Source: Leptodesmis sichuanensis A121
GTDB taxonomy: Bacteria > Cyanobacteriota > Cyanobacteriia > Leptolyngbyales > Leptolyngbyaceae
Assembly (NCBI RefSeq): GCF_021379005.1
Contig: NZ_CP075171.1
Coordinates: 3,100,001 to 3,164,000 of the forward strand
Length of the DNA stretch: 64,000 bases
Direction: 5' to 3'
In this document: positions 26,566 through 36,229 of the stretch, in pieces
How the letters are laid out: every line of letters begins with the position of its first letter
Numbering within the stretch: the stretch's first letter is position 1
Program-made: the position numbers and the translations under genes
Notes under the pieces: generated by a model
What the model saw: only the letters and a program-made list of their open reading frames with translations
What the model was told of the DNA's origin: nothing
Databases searched by the model: none

Positions 26566-27165
26566 TTAATCAGGCGTTGTCCTGGGGCATCCGAATTCAC
26601 GATCCACATACCGGAAACCCGATCGCATTTCAATCAAACAATCAAAGCCTTCCTGAATGGAAGGTGGAGCACCCCAGAGACGGCGATTCATCCGTTCAAT
26701 GACAGCCTCTGGAACCTGGCGATCGCGCTGTTGGTTTCGCTGCAAACAGACCTCCAACGGCTCGTTCAGCCAGATGCCTGTGAGATGGGTAAAGCCGGAT
26801 TCACGGGCCAGGGCGATTGCCTCTCGACGAGACTTCCGCACGACATTCGTCGCATCATAAACCGCCTCTCTCGCCTCGCCTTGCTGAATTGATCGAGCCG
26901 CTTCCCGAAATTCTCGGCCAACCTCGCTCCAGACTTTCAGCCACGGACCTTGGATGGCTTCATCCCCAAATAGATGCGATCGAATGGCATCGGTTGAAAT
27001 TAGCCGCCACCCCGGACGGGCTTGTAAGCATTGAGCAAAGGAAGACTTACCGCTACCTGGAAGTCCGATGAGGATGATCAGGGGAATGAGGTGGATGGGT
27101 AGGTGAGTAGATGGGTGGGTGGGTAGATGGGTGAATGAGTTAAACGTGAAAAATTCTCTGTCCAC
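26566..27165 (-). CDS. P-loop kinase, polynucleotide-kinase/zeta-toxin-like
   Basis: The 199-residue protein has a Walker A GLPGSGKSS at 34-42, a DxT-type acceptor region (VYDATNVVRKSRRE) and a lid with RNQQRDRQVPEAVIERM, as in T4 polynucleotide-kinase-like and zeta-like small kinases. The true substrate is unknown. Residues 11-26 (THLPTHPSTHLPIH) are encoded by a tandem repeat tract at 27089-27140, so the N-terminus is probably extended by repeat; no other ATG, GTG or TTG lies between it and the P-loop. It follows glgC on the same strand. Confidence 0.82.
   Translation of the reverse strand: MDREFFTFNSFTHLPTHPSTHLPIHLIPLIILIGLPGSGKSSFAQCLQARPGWRLISTDAIRSHLFGDEAIQGPWLKVWSEVGREFREAARSIQQGEAREAVYDATNVVRKSRREAIALARESGFTHLTGIWLNEPLEVCLQRNQQRDRQVPEAVIERMNRRLWGAPPSIQEGFDCLIEMRSGFRYVDREFGCPRTTPD
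27089..27140. repeat. tandem GGTGGATG-type repeat at the kinase 5' end
   Basis: Imperfect units of GGTGGATGGGTAGGTGAGTA and GATGGGTGGGTGGGTA run across the first codons of the P-loop kinase gene and dictate its N-terminal His/Pro/Thr repeats. Confidence 0.65.
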
Positions 27166-27219
27166 TGTCCACTATCCACTAATCCCCATCCCTAATCCCT
27201 AATCCCCAACGCCTACTCC

Positions 27220-28515
27220 CTAAATAACGGTTCCATCTGGGATAGTTGCGCCTTTGAGAACAACGACAATGCCGCTGCGAATGAAGAATCCCAGGTTTTC
27301 TCGCTCGGCTTCTTGCACCCGATCTTTGTTGATGATCTGGACATTGCAGCCAATATGAGCGTTTTTGTCGATGATGGCACGGCGGATGGTGGTTTCCTTG
27401 CCAATTCCCAGAGGCACTTTATCCGTGCTGCAGTCTGACCCAGAGGAGCGTTCGGCCAGGGACTGGTAATAGTCTGCACCCATAATCATGGTGTCTTCAA
27501 TCACACATCCAGACTCAATCCGGGTTCGTACCCCCAAAACTGAGTGAGTGATGGAGCAGTCTTTTAAGATGCAGCCTTCGGCAATAATGGACTCTTTAAT
27601 ATGGCAATCCAGCAATTTGGTGGGGGGCAGGTAGCGGGGACGAGTATAGATGGGCGCTTTTTCGTCATAAAAACTGAAGGGCGGATAGGGCTGTTGAGTG
27701 AGCGCCATATTCGCTTCATAAAACGCCTCGATGGTTCCGATATCTTCCCAGTAGCCACTGAACAGATAGGCCTGAACGTTGTAATGATCGGCAGAGGTAG
27801 GAATAATTTCTTTGCCAAAATCCGTTCGTTCCAGGTTCTCTTTCAGCAGTTTGATCAGAACATCCTTCTTAAAGACATAAATGCCCATGGAAGCAATGTA
27901 GGGATTTTGTCTGGCTTCTTCAGGCGATAGACCCAGAACCGTGGTGTCTACTCGCATTGCTTTGAGTGCATCTCCTTTGGGCTTTTCGCTGAAGCTAACG
28001 ACCCGGCCCGCATCATCAATCTTCATCAGGCCAAAGTCGGAGGCACGGCGATCGTCCATTGGCACCACAGAAATCGTAATATCCGCGTTGGTTTCCTGAT
28101 GGCGGCGAATGAAGTCTCCGTAATCCATCCGATACAGGTGATCGCCGGACAGAATTAGGAGATCGTCAACATCCCATTCTTGAAATAGGGTGAGATACTG
28201 GCGCACTGCATCGGCAGTTCCCTGGAACCAGTTGGCATTCTCAGGCGTTTGTTGGGCCGCCAAGACTTCTACAAACCCTTCATTGAACCCAGAGAAAACA
28301 TAAGTTCGGGATAGATGGCGGTTTAAAGAAGCTGAGTTGAACTGGGTGAGAACGTAGATTTTATAGATTTCTGAATTAATACAGTTGCTGACTGGAATGT
28401 CAATCAACCGATATTTACTGGCTAACGGAACCGCAGGTTTGGCCCGCAGCTTAGTAAGTGGATACAGGCGAGTTCCAGCACCGCCCCCTAAAATAATCGC
28501 TAATACTCGCTTCAC
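27220..28515 (-). CDS. glgC: glucose-1-phosphate adenylyltransferase
   Basis: The 431-residue enzyme makes ADP-glucose from ATP and glucose-1-phosphate, the committed step to glycogen. The nucleotide site reads [20 protein letters not shown], followed by [21 protein letters not shown]. The sugar-phosphate region has [12 protein letters not shown]-terminal left-handed beta helix carries the cyanobacterial regulatory lysine region (IIDKNAHIG). Cyanobacterial enzymes are activated by 3-phosphoglycerate and inhibited by phosphate. It precedes the P-loop kinase and dnaJ on the same strand. Confidence 0.97.
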   Translation of the reverse strand: MKRVLAIILGGGAGTRLYPLTKLRAKPAVPLASKYRLIDIPVSNCINSEIYKIYVLTQFNSASLNRHLSRTYVFSGFNEGFVEVLAAQQTPENANWFQGTADAVRQYLTLFQEWDVDDLLILSGDHLYRMDYGDFIRRHQETNADITISVVPMDDRRASDFGLMKIDDAGRVVSFSEKPKGDALKAMRVDTTVLGLSPEEARQNPYIASMGIYVFKKDVLIKLLKENLERTDFGKEIIPTSADHYNVQAYLFSGYWEDIGTIEAFYEANMALTQQPYPPFSFYDEKAPIYTRPRYLPPTKLLDCHIKESIIAEGCILKDCSITHSVLGVRTRIESGCVIEDTMIMGADYYQSLAERSSGSDCSTDKVPLGIGKETTIRRAIIDKNAHIGCNVQIINKDRVQEAERENLGFFIRSGIVVVLKGATIPDGTVI

Positions 28516-28744
28516 AAGACACCTCGATCACTACCTGACTCCCACCCTTAGTGTGAGGCGGGATGGTTCACTTTGCAAGGGCTTAACAACACAAGAATAC
28601 AAATTAGGAGTGAATTTTCATCTCAACTATCTTGGGCAGGATGCCAACGAAATATCGGGACAGATCATTGCGAAGCAGCGGAATTGTTAACATAACTTAA
28701 TAACTGTCTCACGCTCTGGCCTTGCGGCTTCTCTATAAAACGCC

Positions 28745-29392
28745 ATGATTATCCTTGACCCCCATCAACGCACAAAACTGGACGATACCAGCGATACATT
28801 GTTTTACGAATCTCCCCGCTTCGTCACTCATGTTGATGATGGCTTTATTCAGCAACTGACTGATTTATACCGGGAGCGGTTGAAACCTAATACTCGAATT
28901 TTTGACATGATGAGTAGTTGGGTGTCCCATCTACCAGACGAGATGGAGTTTGCTCATGTAGAAGGGCACGGATTGAATGAAGCAGAACTGGCCCGCAATC
29001 CTCGGCTCGACCATTACTTCGTCCAGAATTTGAATGATAATCCTAAATTTCCTCTGGCGGATCAGTCCTTTGATGCAGTTTTGAACACGGTTTCGGTGCA
29101 GTATTTGCAGTATCCCGAAGCCATCTTTTCAGAAATCCACCGCATCCTGAAACCGGGTGGGATTGCGATCGTCAGCTTCTCCAATCGGATGTTTTACCAG
29201 AAGGCGATCGCAGCCTGGAGGGATGGCTCAGAAGCCAGCCGGGTGCAGTTAGTTAAGCGCTATTTCGAGTCCATACCCGGATTTAGTCCACCGGAAGTGA
29301 TTGCCCGTCAGTCTCAAGTTCCTGCCATGCTGCAATGGATGGGGATGGGAGGTGATCCGTTTTATGCGGTAATTGGAACGAGGAGGGATTAG
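28745..29392 (+). CDS. class I SAM-dependent methyltransferase
   Basis: The 215-residue protein has a Methyltransf_11-like fold. The first motif is weak (TRIFDMMSSWVSHLP where others have a glycine-rich loop), but motif IV-like FDAVLNTVSVQYL and motif VI-like RILKPGGIAIVSFS are clear. The weak SAM loop recurs in a group of cyanobacterial and plant relatives. Substrate unknown. It is alone on this strand, divergent from glgC. Confidence 0.85.
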   Translation: MIILDPHQRTKLDDTSDTLFYESPRFVTHVDDGFIQQLTDLYRERLKPNTRIFDMMSSWVSHLPDEMEFAHVEGHGLNEAELARNPRLDHYFVQNLNDNPKFPLADQSFDAVLNTVSVQYLQYPEAIFSEIHRILKPGGIAIVSFSNRMFYQKAIAAWRDGSEASRVQLVKRYFESIPGFSPPEVIARQSQVPAMLQWMGMGGDPFYAVIGTRRD

Positions 29393-29452
29393 GGGTGAGG
29401 GATTGGGGATGAGGTTCAATCATTCCATCCCCCTATCACCCCATGATCGTTG

Positions 29453-30034
29453 CTACACTCGCGCCAAAGTGACTTGTTCCGGTTGGTCTTGATACTTACC
29501 ACGCCGTGCTTCGTAACTAACCGCACAGGGAGCACCTTCTAAAAAGATCAATTGAACAACACCCTCATTGGCATAGATCCGGCAATCGGCACTGGAGGAG
29601 TTAGAGAATTCCAGGGTTAAGTAACCGCGCCAGCCCGCCTCTGCTGGAGTGAGATTAGCAATTAAGCCTGTACGGGCATAGGTGCTTTTACCAATACAAA
29701 TGACGGTAACGTTTTCTGGGACTTCTAACCGCTCTAAGGCTACTCCCAGACCGTAGGAGTGAGCGGGCAGGATGAAGTATTGACCATTGCGATCGCTATG
29801 CAGTTCAGCGGGTTCCAGGTTGGCAGGACTAAAGTTTTTAGGATCCACAACTGTACCTGGAATATGACGGAAGATGCGGAACTCTGCCGGAGACAGTCGC
29901 AGGTCATAACCATAGCTGCTCAGGCCATAGGAAATTACAGGGAGTCCATCAACGTGCCGCACTAATTGAGGTTCAAAGGGAGAAATCATCCCCTTGGCGG
30001 CCATTTCTTGGATCCAGGTATCGTTTTTAATCAT
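29453..30034 (-). CDS. dcd: dCTP deaminase
   Basis: The 193-residue trimeric enzyme turns dCTP into dUTP for dTMP synthesis. Characteristic parts are SYGYDLRL, HSYGLGVALERL, ICIGKSTYARTGLIAN and EAGWRGYLTLEFSN. I chose the ATG at 30034 (MIKNDTWI) because homology starts there; an ATG 15 bases upstream is possible. Confidence 0.95.
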   Translation of the reverse strand: MIKNDTWIQEMAAKGMISPFEPQLVRHVDGLPVISYGLSSYGYDLRLSPAEFRIFRHIPGTVVDPKNFSPANLEPAELHSDRNGQYFILPAHSYGLGVALERLEVPENVTVICIGKSTYARTGLIANLTPAEAGWRGYLTLEFSNSSSADCRIYANEGVVQLIFLEGAPCAVSYEARRGKYQDQPEQVTLARV

Positions 30035-30152
30035 GTTTCCGCTCACCATTCCAAGTACTCGGTTCGTAGATTATAGTAGCCTGCCCCTTAATTGCTGCTG
30101 CGGGTTTCTCAAATCAGGCCAATCCTTCACCTCAAGCTGGTTGAACGACATT

Positions 30153-30225
30153 TAAACCTTGTCCAAGTCCAGAACCAGAGTTTCTCATATTGGAAAACGA
30201 CCGTTCTCTCGCTGGACTTGGTTTA
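30153..30225. repeat. 73-bp dispersed palindromic repeat, copy 4
   Basis: Reverse orientation relative to copies 1 and 3: TAAACCTTGTCCAAGTCCAG at the left, CTGGACTTGGTTTA at the right. It lies between leuB and dcd, 47 bases before the leuB stop on the complementary strand. Confidence 0.88.
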
Positions 30226-30271
30226 GCTGCTGGAATACAAAATAGTGTCCCCTGGGTGTGCTTCTCGTTCC

Positions 30272-31354
30272 CTAGTCCAAAGCTTGTACGAGAGCCTCTC
30301 CCATTGCCTGACAGCCCAGTAATGTCATACCGTCAGACATAATATCGCCCGTTCGTTTGCCTTCATCTAAGACCTTCATGACAGCCTGTTCGATGCGATC
30401 GGCGGCTTCCGGTTGGTTCAGGCCATAGCGCAGCATCATGGCGGCACTGAGGACTTGAGCTAAGGGGTTGGCTTTATCCTGTCCGGCAATATCAGGGGCA
30501 GAGCCATGCACGGGTTCAAACAGACCAGGGCCAGAGGCTCCCAGACTGGCGGACGGTAACATACCGATACTCCCTGTCAGCATCGCGGCTTCATCGGACA
30601 AAATATCTCCAAATAGATTGCCTGTGACGATCGTGTCGAATTGTCTGGGATTACGTACCAGTTGCATGGCGGCGTTATCCACATACATATGGGATAGTTC
30701 CACATCGGGATACTCGCTGGCTAAGGCAGTGAGGCGATCGCGCCACAGTTGAGAAACTTCCAGCACATTGGCTTTGTCCACTGAACACAGTTGCTTGCGG
30801 CGCTTACGGGCCGTTTCAAAGGCCACCCGCCCAATCCGATCAATTTCTGACTCGGTATAGGCCATCGTGTTGACTCCCCGCTTTTCCCCAGTTTCGGTAG
30901 CAAACACCCCTTTGGGCTGACCAAAGTAAATGCCTCCGGTCAACTCGCGCACCACCATAATGTCTACGCCTTCTACGACTTCCCGTTTCAGACTGGAGGC
31001 ATCGATCAACTGAGGCAGAATTTTGGCCGGTCGTAAGTTGGCGAACAATTCCAATCCTGCTCGTAATCCCAATAACCCGGTTTCTGGGCGGAGATGGCGC
31101 GGCAGGGTATCCCACTTGTAGCCCCCGATCGCTGCCAGCAACACCGCATCACTGGATTTACACAGGTCTAGTGTTTTGGCAGGTAGGGGTTCTCCGGTGG
31201 CATCGATCGCAGCGCCTCCGATCAACGCCTCCTGAAACTCAAAGATTAAATTCAGGTGCTGGCCAACCACCTGCATCACCTTTACTGCCACAGCCATAAT
31301 TTCAGGGCCGATGCCGTCGCCAGGAAGCAGGGTAATGCGGTAGTGCTGAGTCAT
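30272..31354 (-). CDS. leuB: 3-isopropylmalate dehydrogenase
   Basis: The 360-residue enzyme oxidatively decarboxylates 3-isopropylmalate in leucine synthesis. Marks are [12 protein letters not shown] at the start, [18 protein letters not shown] with substrate arginines, [10 protein letters not shown], and [15 protein letters not shown] with the metal-binding aspartates followed by [13 protein letters not shown], the NAD site. Confidence 0.97.
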   Translation of the reverse strand: MTQHYRITLLPGDGIGPEIMAVAVKVMQVVGQHLNLIFEFQEALIGGAAIDATGEPLPAKTLDLCKSSDAVLLAAIGGYKWDTLPRHLRPETGLLGLRAGLELFANLRPAKILPQLIDASSLKREVVEGVDIMVVRELTGGIYFGQPKGVFATETGEKRGVNTMAYTESEIDRIGRVAFETARKRRKQLCSVDKANVLEVSQLWRDRLTALASEYPDVELSHMYVDNAAMQLVRNPRQFDTIVTGNLFGDILSDEAAMLTGSIGMLPSASLGASGPGLFEPVHGSAPDIAGQDKANPLAQVLSAAMMLRYGLNQPEAADRIEQAVMKVLDEGKRTGDIMSDGMTLLGCQAMGEALVQALD

Positions 31355-31494
31355 GGAACTGGAAATGAATTAAGGATGAAAAACTTTCACAAGCTATTCA
31401 TCATAAGCCAAGACGAGTCACTAAAAAAGCCATCCCTGCGCCACAAAGCGTGAATCCAGCAAATCGAAGACTGACACGCTGGGCAATCCTGGCT

Positions 31495-32601
31495 CTAAGC
31501 CGCAGACAGCATGGCTAACTGAGGAGAGACGGATGGAAAACTCAGGCGTTGATTCCATCCTCGCAACTGACTATACAAAGTACTGATGCTAGAAGAGAAG
31601 CCAACTGGATGGTGGCTCACCGCATTTTGCGATCGCACCTGAGCTAAAAGCATGGGCAGATCAGCCTGTACCCGCTGCCAATAGACTTCCGGAAACTGAA
31701 CATAGTCCAACCGACAGTGCCGAAAGGTCAACTCAATCCGACGGTAGCGATAAACCGACCAATCCCGAAGAATTCGCCAGGACGGATGAAGTGGGTTCGC
31801 ATTCAGCAACTGGTCGGCTTTATGACGCAACTGAGGCAGGTAATCCTCCAACCAAAACGTCATCATTTTGTGGTACCCAGGATTTTGGTAGGCAGTTTGC
31901 TGAAGTATTTCTGCTCGACTAACTCCAAACCGATTCAGGATTTCTGTGGGGAGATAACAAATTCCCTGAGCGGCATCTTCCCATAAATCCCGCAGGTGAT
32001 TATAAAACTGATCTAATACACCAAAATGTTGAGCGGCTTGATAGTGTCTATCCGATAGATAAGGGAAAACCCGGAAGAGGGAACCGCCCAAGTCAACCAA
32101 CATCTGCTCGTAGTCCTCCAGAGTTGCAATTACCAGATCAGCAGAATGGTAGTGAGCGATCGCTCGAACATACTGATCCCATGCCTGAATGGAGGCTGGT
32201 TGTGCAGCCTCACCAAACCAGGCGGTTTTTATTTTGGTAAGGATGTCTGAAAAAGTACACTCGGTTGGCAAAGAACCAGTATTCAGTAAATAATTCCATT
32301 CCTCCAAGAACTTCTGAAATTGGGGTTCTTCAGGGTAAAGCAATTCCTGTTCTGCCAGGCGATCAATCAGCCGAATCCAACTAATACGCTCAATCCATTC
32401 ACTGCGAATTGTCTCATCTAATTCCAGTAGCCAGCCTGCATTATCTTCATCTTTCAAGGCATCATCTGATACAGCTCGATAACAAGAAGAACCGACCAGA
32501 GTCGCAATCGGTTTTGTACTAGAGTGATCTACGATGAGTGGCTTTCCAGGTAAAAAATTAGACTCAATTGGTTCAGAGAAGATGTTGATCAATGATTTCA
32601 T
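31495..32601 (-). CDS. divergent squalene/phytoene synthase family protein
   Basis: The 368-residue all-alpha protein shows the second aspartate motif region of squalene/phytoene synthases: FYNHLRDLWEDAAQGICYLP (RDLWEDA, D205 and D209) followed by ILNRFGVSRAEI. The first aspartate-rich motif appears only as IDRLAEQ (D80, E84) where active enzymes have DxxxD. Family members condense two prenyl diphosphates to squalene or phytoene. The changed first motif and low overall similarity make the reaction uncertain. It is distinct from an ordinary crtB. Confidence 0.72.
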   Translation of the reverse strand: MKSLINIFSEPIESNFLPGKPLIVDHSSTKPIATLVGSSCYRAVSDDALKDEDNAGWLLELDETIRSEWIERISWIRLIDRLAEQELLYPEEPQFQKFLEEWNYLLNTGSLPTECTFSDILTKIKTAWFGEAAQPASIQAWDQYVRAIAHYHSADLVIATLEDYEQMLVDLGGSLFRVFPYLSDRHYQAAQHFGVLDQFYNHLRDLWEDAAQGICYLPTEILNRFGVSRAEILQQTAYQNPGYHKMMTFWLEDYLPQLRHKADQLLNANPLHPSWRILRDWSVYRYRRIELTFRHCRLDYVQFPEVYWQRVQADLPMLLAQVRSQNAVSHHPVGFSSSISTLYSQLRGWNQRLSFPSVSPQLAMLSAA

Positions 32602-32890
32602 GGATGCTAACTGTACCTCGACTAATCCTAGATTTCCCAGTTTGCAGAGGTCATGACTAGGTTGCTGGAGACTTCACCGAGTCTTTTTAGACAGTCAAGG
32701 AATTTACCTGGACTTGTAAAACAATCACAGAGTCCCCAAGAGTGAAAGGCTGAATTGGTATAATCATTGCGCGATAAAACATTGCAATGGTTTGTTGGGA
32801 TAGTCTTTGGCTGGCACTCAAAATTTTTGGTGCCCTGCGAAGCCAACTAAAAGCAATCCATCAGGTTCGTTAGTGAGGGTCTGCACGTCC

Positions 32891-33814
32891 ATGTCTTTAT
32901 TTGATTGGTTTGCAAATCGGCAGAAATCCGGCCCAATTAGTCGTGAGCATCAGGAACGGGAAATTGCGGATGGGCTATGGGCAAAGTGTGAGGCGTGCGG
33001 AGTCCTCACCTATGCTAAGGATTTACAGGCCAATCAAATGGTCTGCCCAGAGTGTAATCATCACACGCGGGTTCATAGCGACGAACGGATTCGCCAGTTA
33101 ATTGACCCCAATACCTGGATGGCCATTGATGCCGACTTATATGCCACCGACCCGCTCAAGTTTCGAGATCGTAAACCCTATAACGATCGCCTGCGGGAGA
33201 TGCAAGAAAAAACCAGTTTGTTGGATGCTGTCCAAACCGGGGTGGGTCGATTAGATGGGTTGCCGATCGCCCTGGGGGTGATGGACTTTCGGTTTATGGG
33301 GGGCAGTATGGGATCGGTCGTAGGGGAAAAGCTCACCCGCTTGATTGAACGCGCAACCCGCGAACGACTGCCTGTCGTGATTGTCTGTGCCTCTGGGGGA
33401 GCCAGAATGCAGGAAGGTATGCTGAGCCTGATGCAGATGGCCAAAATTTCGGGTGCCCTCCAGCGCTTACGAGATGCGCGGTTGCTTTATATTCCGGTGT
33501 TGACCCACCCGACTACCGGCGGAGTCACAGCCAGTTTTGCCATGCTGGGGGATATTATTCTGGCAGAACCCAAAGCCACGATCGGCTTTGCGGGACGACG
33601 AGTGGTGGAACAAACCCTGCGAGAAAAGTTGCCGGAGGATTTTCAGACTGCGGAGTATCTGCTGCAACACGGCTTTGTTGATGCGATCGTCCCCCGTACC
33701 CAGCTAAAGCCCACCCTGGCCCGCTTAATTCGCTTACATCAACCCGTGGCCGCCACTCACTTACCCCCGCAGTTAGCGGAGATTCGTCCGCTCAGTGTCA
33801 CCACTCCTGACTAG
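32891..33814 (+). CDS. accD: acetyl-CoA carboxylase carboxyltransferase beta subunit
   Basis: The 307-residue protein carries carboxyl from biotin to acetyl-CoA together with AccA. A four-Cys zinc finger at C33, C36, C52 and C55 (CEACG ... CPEC) is followed by the carboxyltransferase core with [35 protein letters not shown] and [13 protein letters not shown]. The ATG at 32891 ([10 protein letters not shown]) matches family starts; the frame is open for 84 bases upstream. Confidence 0.96.
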   Translation: MSLFDWFANRQKSGPISREHQEREIADGLWAKCEACGVLTYAKDLQANQMVCPECNHHTRVHSDERIRQLIDPNTWMAIDADLYATDPLKFRDRKPYNDRLREMQEKTSLLDAVQTGVGRLDGLPIALGVMDFRFMGGSMGSVVGEKLTRLIERATRERLPVVIVCASGGARMQEGMLSLMQMAKISGALQRLRDARLLYIPVLTHPTTGGVTASFAMLGDIILAEPKATIGFAGRRVVEQTLREKLPEDFQTAEYLLQHGFVDAIVPRTQLKPTLARLIRLHQPVAATHLPPQLAEIRPLSVTTPD

Positions 33815-34177
33815 CGATCGCATCAGTAATAAGAGGGAATCTATAGTAAGGCTTGGGAAAGGTTGCACTCAGTGGCATGATATTGGTATCAGAACGACTC
33901 AATTTAGTCGGATAGCAAATCATACCGTGGGTTTTGCAGATTCTTTATCACAAAAGGGGCAGAGAAAAACAACCTTCTTTAAAGGTCAACCTCAGCTAAT
34001 CGTTAGGAATTTCCTATAAACACTCCCACACGGTTTTGGCTTTAGTTTGCAAGCCTACGGTTGGAGTTTGTCCAAAGGTTCCTGCAAAGCTCTATTTTCC
34101 AACTGCCAAATCCAGCCATATTGAGTCTGCTGATGTCCTGTTGACACTTATATACTGAAGCCACATTAAGGAGAACC
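33815..34177. promoter_or_regulatory. upstream region of the psbV cluster
   Basis: No gene is visible in these 363 bases. TTGACA at 34141-34146 and TATACT at 34151-34156 lie close to the psbV start but are too near each other to be one sigma-70 promoter; TATACT alone could be a -10 box. AAGGAG at 34168-34173 is the psbV ribosome-binding site. Confidence 0.4.
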
Positions 34178-34669
34178 ATGCTCAAAAGGTACATCTGGCT
34201 TGTGATAGCCACTGTATTCTTCGCTTTTCAGTCCTTCGTTGGTCATGCAATGGCGGCTGAACTGAGTGCGGAAACCCGTACAGTTCCTCTCAACGATCGG
34301 GGAGATTCTATTACGTTGAGCTTGAAACAGGTGAAAGAAGGGAAGCGCCTGTTCCAATATGCCTGCGCTCAATGCCATGTGGGTGGAATCACCAAAACTG
34401 ATCCCAACGTTGGGTTAGACCCAGAAGCGCTGTCCCTGGCCACTCCACCTCGGAATAATCTGGATGCTCTGGTGGATTATATGAAGAACCCAACCAGCTA
34501 TGACGGGGTTGAATCGATCGCGGAAGTCCACCCCAGTTTGAAGAGCAAGGATACCTTCCCCGAAATGCGGAACCTGACAGAAGATGACCTGGTGGCGATC
34601 GCGGGCCATATCTTGCTGCAACCCAAAGTCGTGGGTGAAAAGTGGGGCGGCGGTAAGATTTACTACTAA
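34178..34669 (+). CDS. psbV: photosystem II cytochrome c550
   Basis: The 163-residue lumenal extrinsic subunit of photosystem II stabilises the oxygen-evolving cluster. A signal peptide ends HAMA-A. Haem is bound at CAQCH (C63, C66, H67). The second axial ligand is H119 in EVHPSL. These match the known bis-His coordination. The C-terminal KIYY is typical. It is the first of four lumenal electron-transfer genes on this strand. Confidence 0.97.
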   Translation: MLKRYIWLVIATVFFAFQSFVGHAMAAELSAETRTVPLNDRGDSITLSLKQVKEGKRLFQYACAQCHVGGITKTDPNVGLDPEALSLATPPRNNLDALVDYMKNPTSYDGVESIAEVHPSLKSKDTFPEMRNLTEDDLVAIAGHILLQPKVVGEKWGGGKIYY

Positions 34670-34724
34670 CCCAGATTTACCTAACTCAGATTCATCCCAA
34701 TTGTTGTCGTGCTAGGGGTCACTG

Positions 34725-35228
34725 ATGCTACACCGAAAATTCTGGCTTCCCTTGCTGGCCTGGATAGCGGCATTTTTTCTGCCAATGGTACTGGTTAGCT
34801 TACCTGCTCAAGCAGCAGTAGACCCCTACGTCACGCGCTACTTAAAAGTTACCGAACCGATTCCTCTGGTAGTCGATGAGCAGGGAAATACCCGCCTATT
34901 TTCTGCAGCAGAACTTTCTTCCGGGAAATCGCTTTTTGAAAAAAACTGTTTGAACTGTCATGTTGGAGGTAATACACTCCCCGATCCAACGGTTCCTCTA
35001 TCCCTTACGGCGCTGGCCGGAGCCACTCCTCGCCGGGATACGATTCAGGGTCTGGTGACCTACCTGCGTCATCCCATGACCTACGATGGCAGCGAGGAAT
35101 CTTTTTGGTGCCGCAAAGTGCCAGAGTCATGGTTAGCGACTCCAGACGTGGAAGCGATCGCGGCGTTTATCCTGCGAGCCGCTGAAAAAGCTCCAGGTTG
35201 GGGCACCGAAACGTTTGAGGGTGGATAA
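34725..35228 (+). CDS. psbV2: cytochrome c550-like protein PsbV2
   Basis: The 167-residue paralogue of PsbV has a signal peptide ending PAQAA, haem site CLNCH (C75, C78, H79) and the shared TYDGSEES region. Where PsbV has its second haem ligand (EVHP), this protein has FWCRKVPE, so C129 is the likely sixth ligand; this agrees with what I recall for the Thermosynechococcus PsbV2. Its role in photosystem II is unclear; it may replace PsbV partially. It starts 55 bases after psbV. Confidence 0.9.
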   Translation: MLHRKFWLPLLAWIAAFFLPMVLVSLPAQAAVDPYVTRYLKVTEPIPLVVDEQGNTRLFSAAELSSGKSLFEKNCLNCHVGGNTLPDPTVPLSLTALAGATPRRDTIQGLVTYLRHPMTYDGSEESFWCRKVPESWLATPDVEAIAAFILRAAEKAPGWGTETFEGG

Positions 35229-35311
35229 ATTGCGACGGGTTAAACTTTCGACCTCATAATTGCTTTAGAATTTAAGACGTGTACGTCTGCTGTAGATTGT
35301 CAAGCAAGGTT

Positions 35312-35731
35312 ATGAAATCAATGACTTCAATTGCAAAACGTGTGTGTTTGGCCTTTGCTGCCGTGCTGCTTGTTATGGGTAGCTTCTTTTTATCCGCTGA
35401 TCCCGCAGCCGCGGCCTCTTACACTGTGAAAATGGGTGCCGATAACGGTATGTTGGTCTTTGAACCTGCCAAACTGACCGTCAAACCTGGCGATACAGTG
35501 AACTTTGTGATTAACAAAGTACCTCCTCACAACGTTGTATTTGATGAGGCAACCATTCCCGGTGGTGACAAAGCACTCGCCAAATCTATGTCTCACAAAA
35601 AGCTGGAAATGGCTCCTGGTGACACGATCGAAGTGACCATTCCTAAAGATGCTCCCGCTGGTGACTACACCTACTACTGCGAACCTCACCGGGGCGCTGG
35701 CATGGTTGGTAAGTTGACTGTTGCAGGCTAG
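35312..35731 (+). CDS. petE: plastocyanin
   Basis: The 139-residue lumenal copper protein carries electrons from cytochrome b6f to photosystem I. A signal peptide ends AAAAS. The type-1 copper ligands are H73 (PPHNVVF), C123, H126 and M131 (YYCEPHRGAGM). The ATG at 35312 was chosen; the ATG at 35321 would shorten the signal by three residues. Plastocyanin is usually made when copper is available, in exchange with cytochrome c6, whose gene follows. Confidence 0.97.
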   Translation: MKSMTSIAKRVCLAFAAVLLVMGSFFLSADPAAAASYTVKMGADNGMLVFEPAKLTVKPGDTVNFVINKVPPHNVVFDEATIPGGDKALAKSMSHKKLEMAPGDTIEVTIPKDAPAGDYTYYCEPHRGAGMVGKLTVAG

Positions 35732-35780
35732 TCCTCAGGTTTAGACCACTCAAACGTCCTCTGTCAGAGGAGCATCTCCT

Positions 35781-36113
35781 TTGAAAAAGCTGCTATCTGT
35801 TCTATGTGTTGCGATCGCGCTTCTGCTCCTGCCAATGGCCTTACCGGCTCAAGCTGCGAATGTCGCAAATGGTGCGAAAATCTTTAATGCCAATTGTTCA
35901 GCTTGTCATCTTGGGGGAAACAACGTCATCATTCCCAGTAAGACTTTGAAGAAGGAAGCCCTGGAGAAGTACAGCATGAATTCCCTGGAGGCAATTATGA
36001 CTCAGGTCACCAAGGGAAAGAATGCTATGCCCTCTTTCAGAAGTCGTCTGAATCCTGCTCAAATTGAAGACGTGGCTACTTACGTATTACAGCAATCTGA
36101 GCAAGGTTGGTAA
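35781..36113 (+). CDS. petJ: cytochrome c6 (c553), TTG start
   Basis: The 110-residue lumenal cytochrome is the copper-independent alternative to plastocyanin. A signal peptide ends PAQAA; haem site CSACH (C39, C42, H43) and axial M83 (NAMPSF) are in place. The only start that gives a full signal peptide is TTG at 35781, preceded by GAGGAG at 35766-35771. The rare start may lower translation. It follows petE after 49 bases. Confidence 0.95.
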   Translation: MKKLLSVLCVAIALLLLPMALPAQAANVANGAKIFNANCSACHLGGNNVIIPSKTLKKEALEKYSMNSLEAIMTQVTKGKNAMPSFRSRLNPAQIEDVATYVLQQSEQGW

Positions 36114-36160
36114 GGTCAGTTCTCCCCAGGCTTTATCTTTCAAACCATTACAAGTTCAGT

Positions 36161-36180
36161 CCCTCCAGCACCCTGGAGGG
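36161..36180 (+). terminator. hairpin after petJ
   Basis: CCCTCCAG-CACC-CTGGAGGG is a perfect 8-bp stem with a 4-base loop, 47 bases after the petJ stop. It is followed by ATTCGTTTA, a weak T tract. It probably ends the psbV-psbV2-petE-petJ transcripts. Confidence 0.8.
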
Positions 36181-36229
36181 ATTCGTTTATTGAGGTGTAG
36201 GTCATCTAGAAACCCGGCTTCTCATGTCA

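Noticed and set aside
32628-32846. 72-codon leftward frame before accD
   Set aside because: No ribosome-binding site, no hydrophobic or domain pattern, and it overlaps the accD leader.
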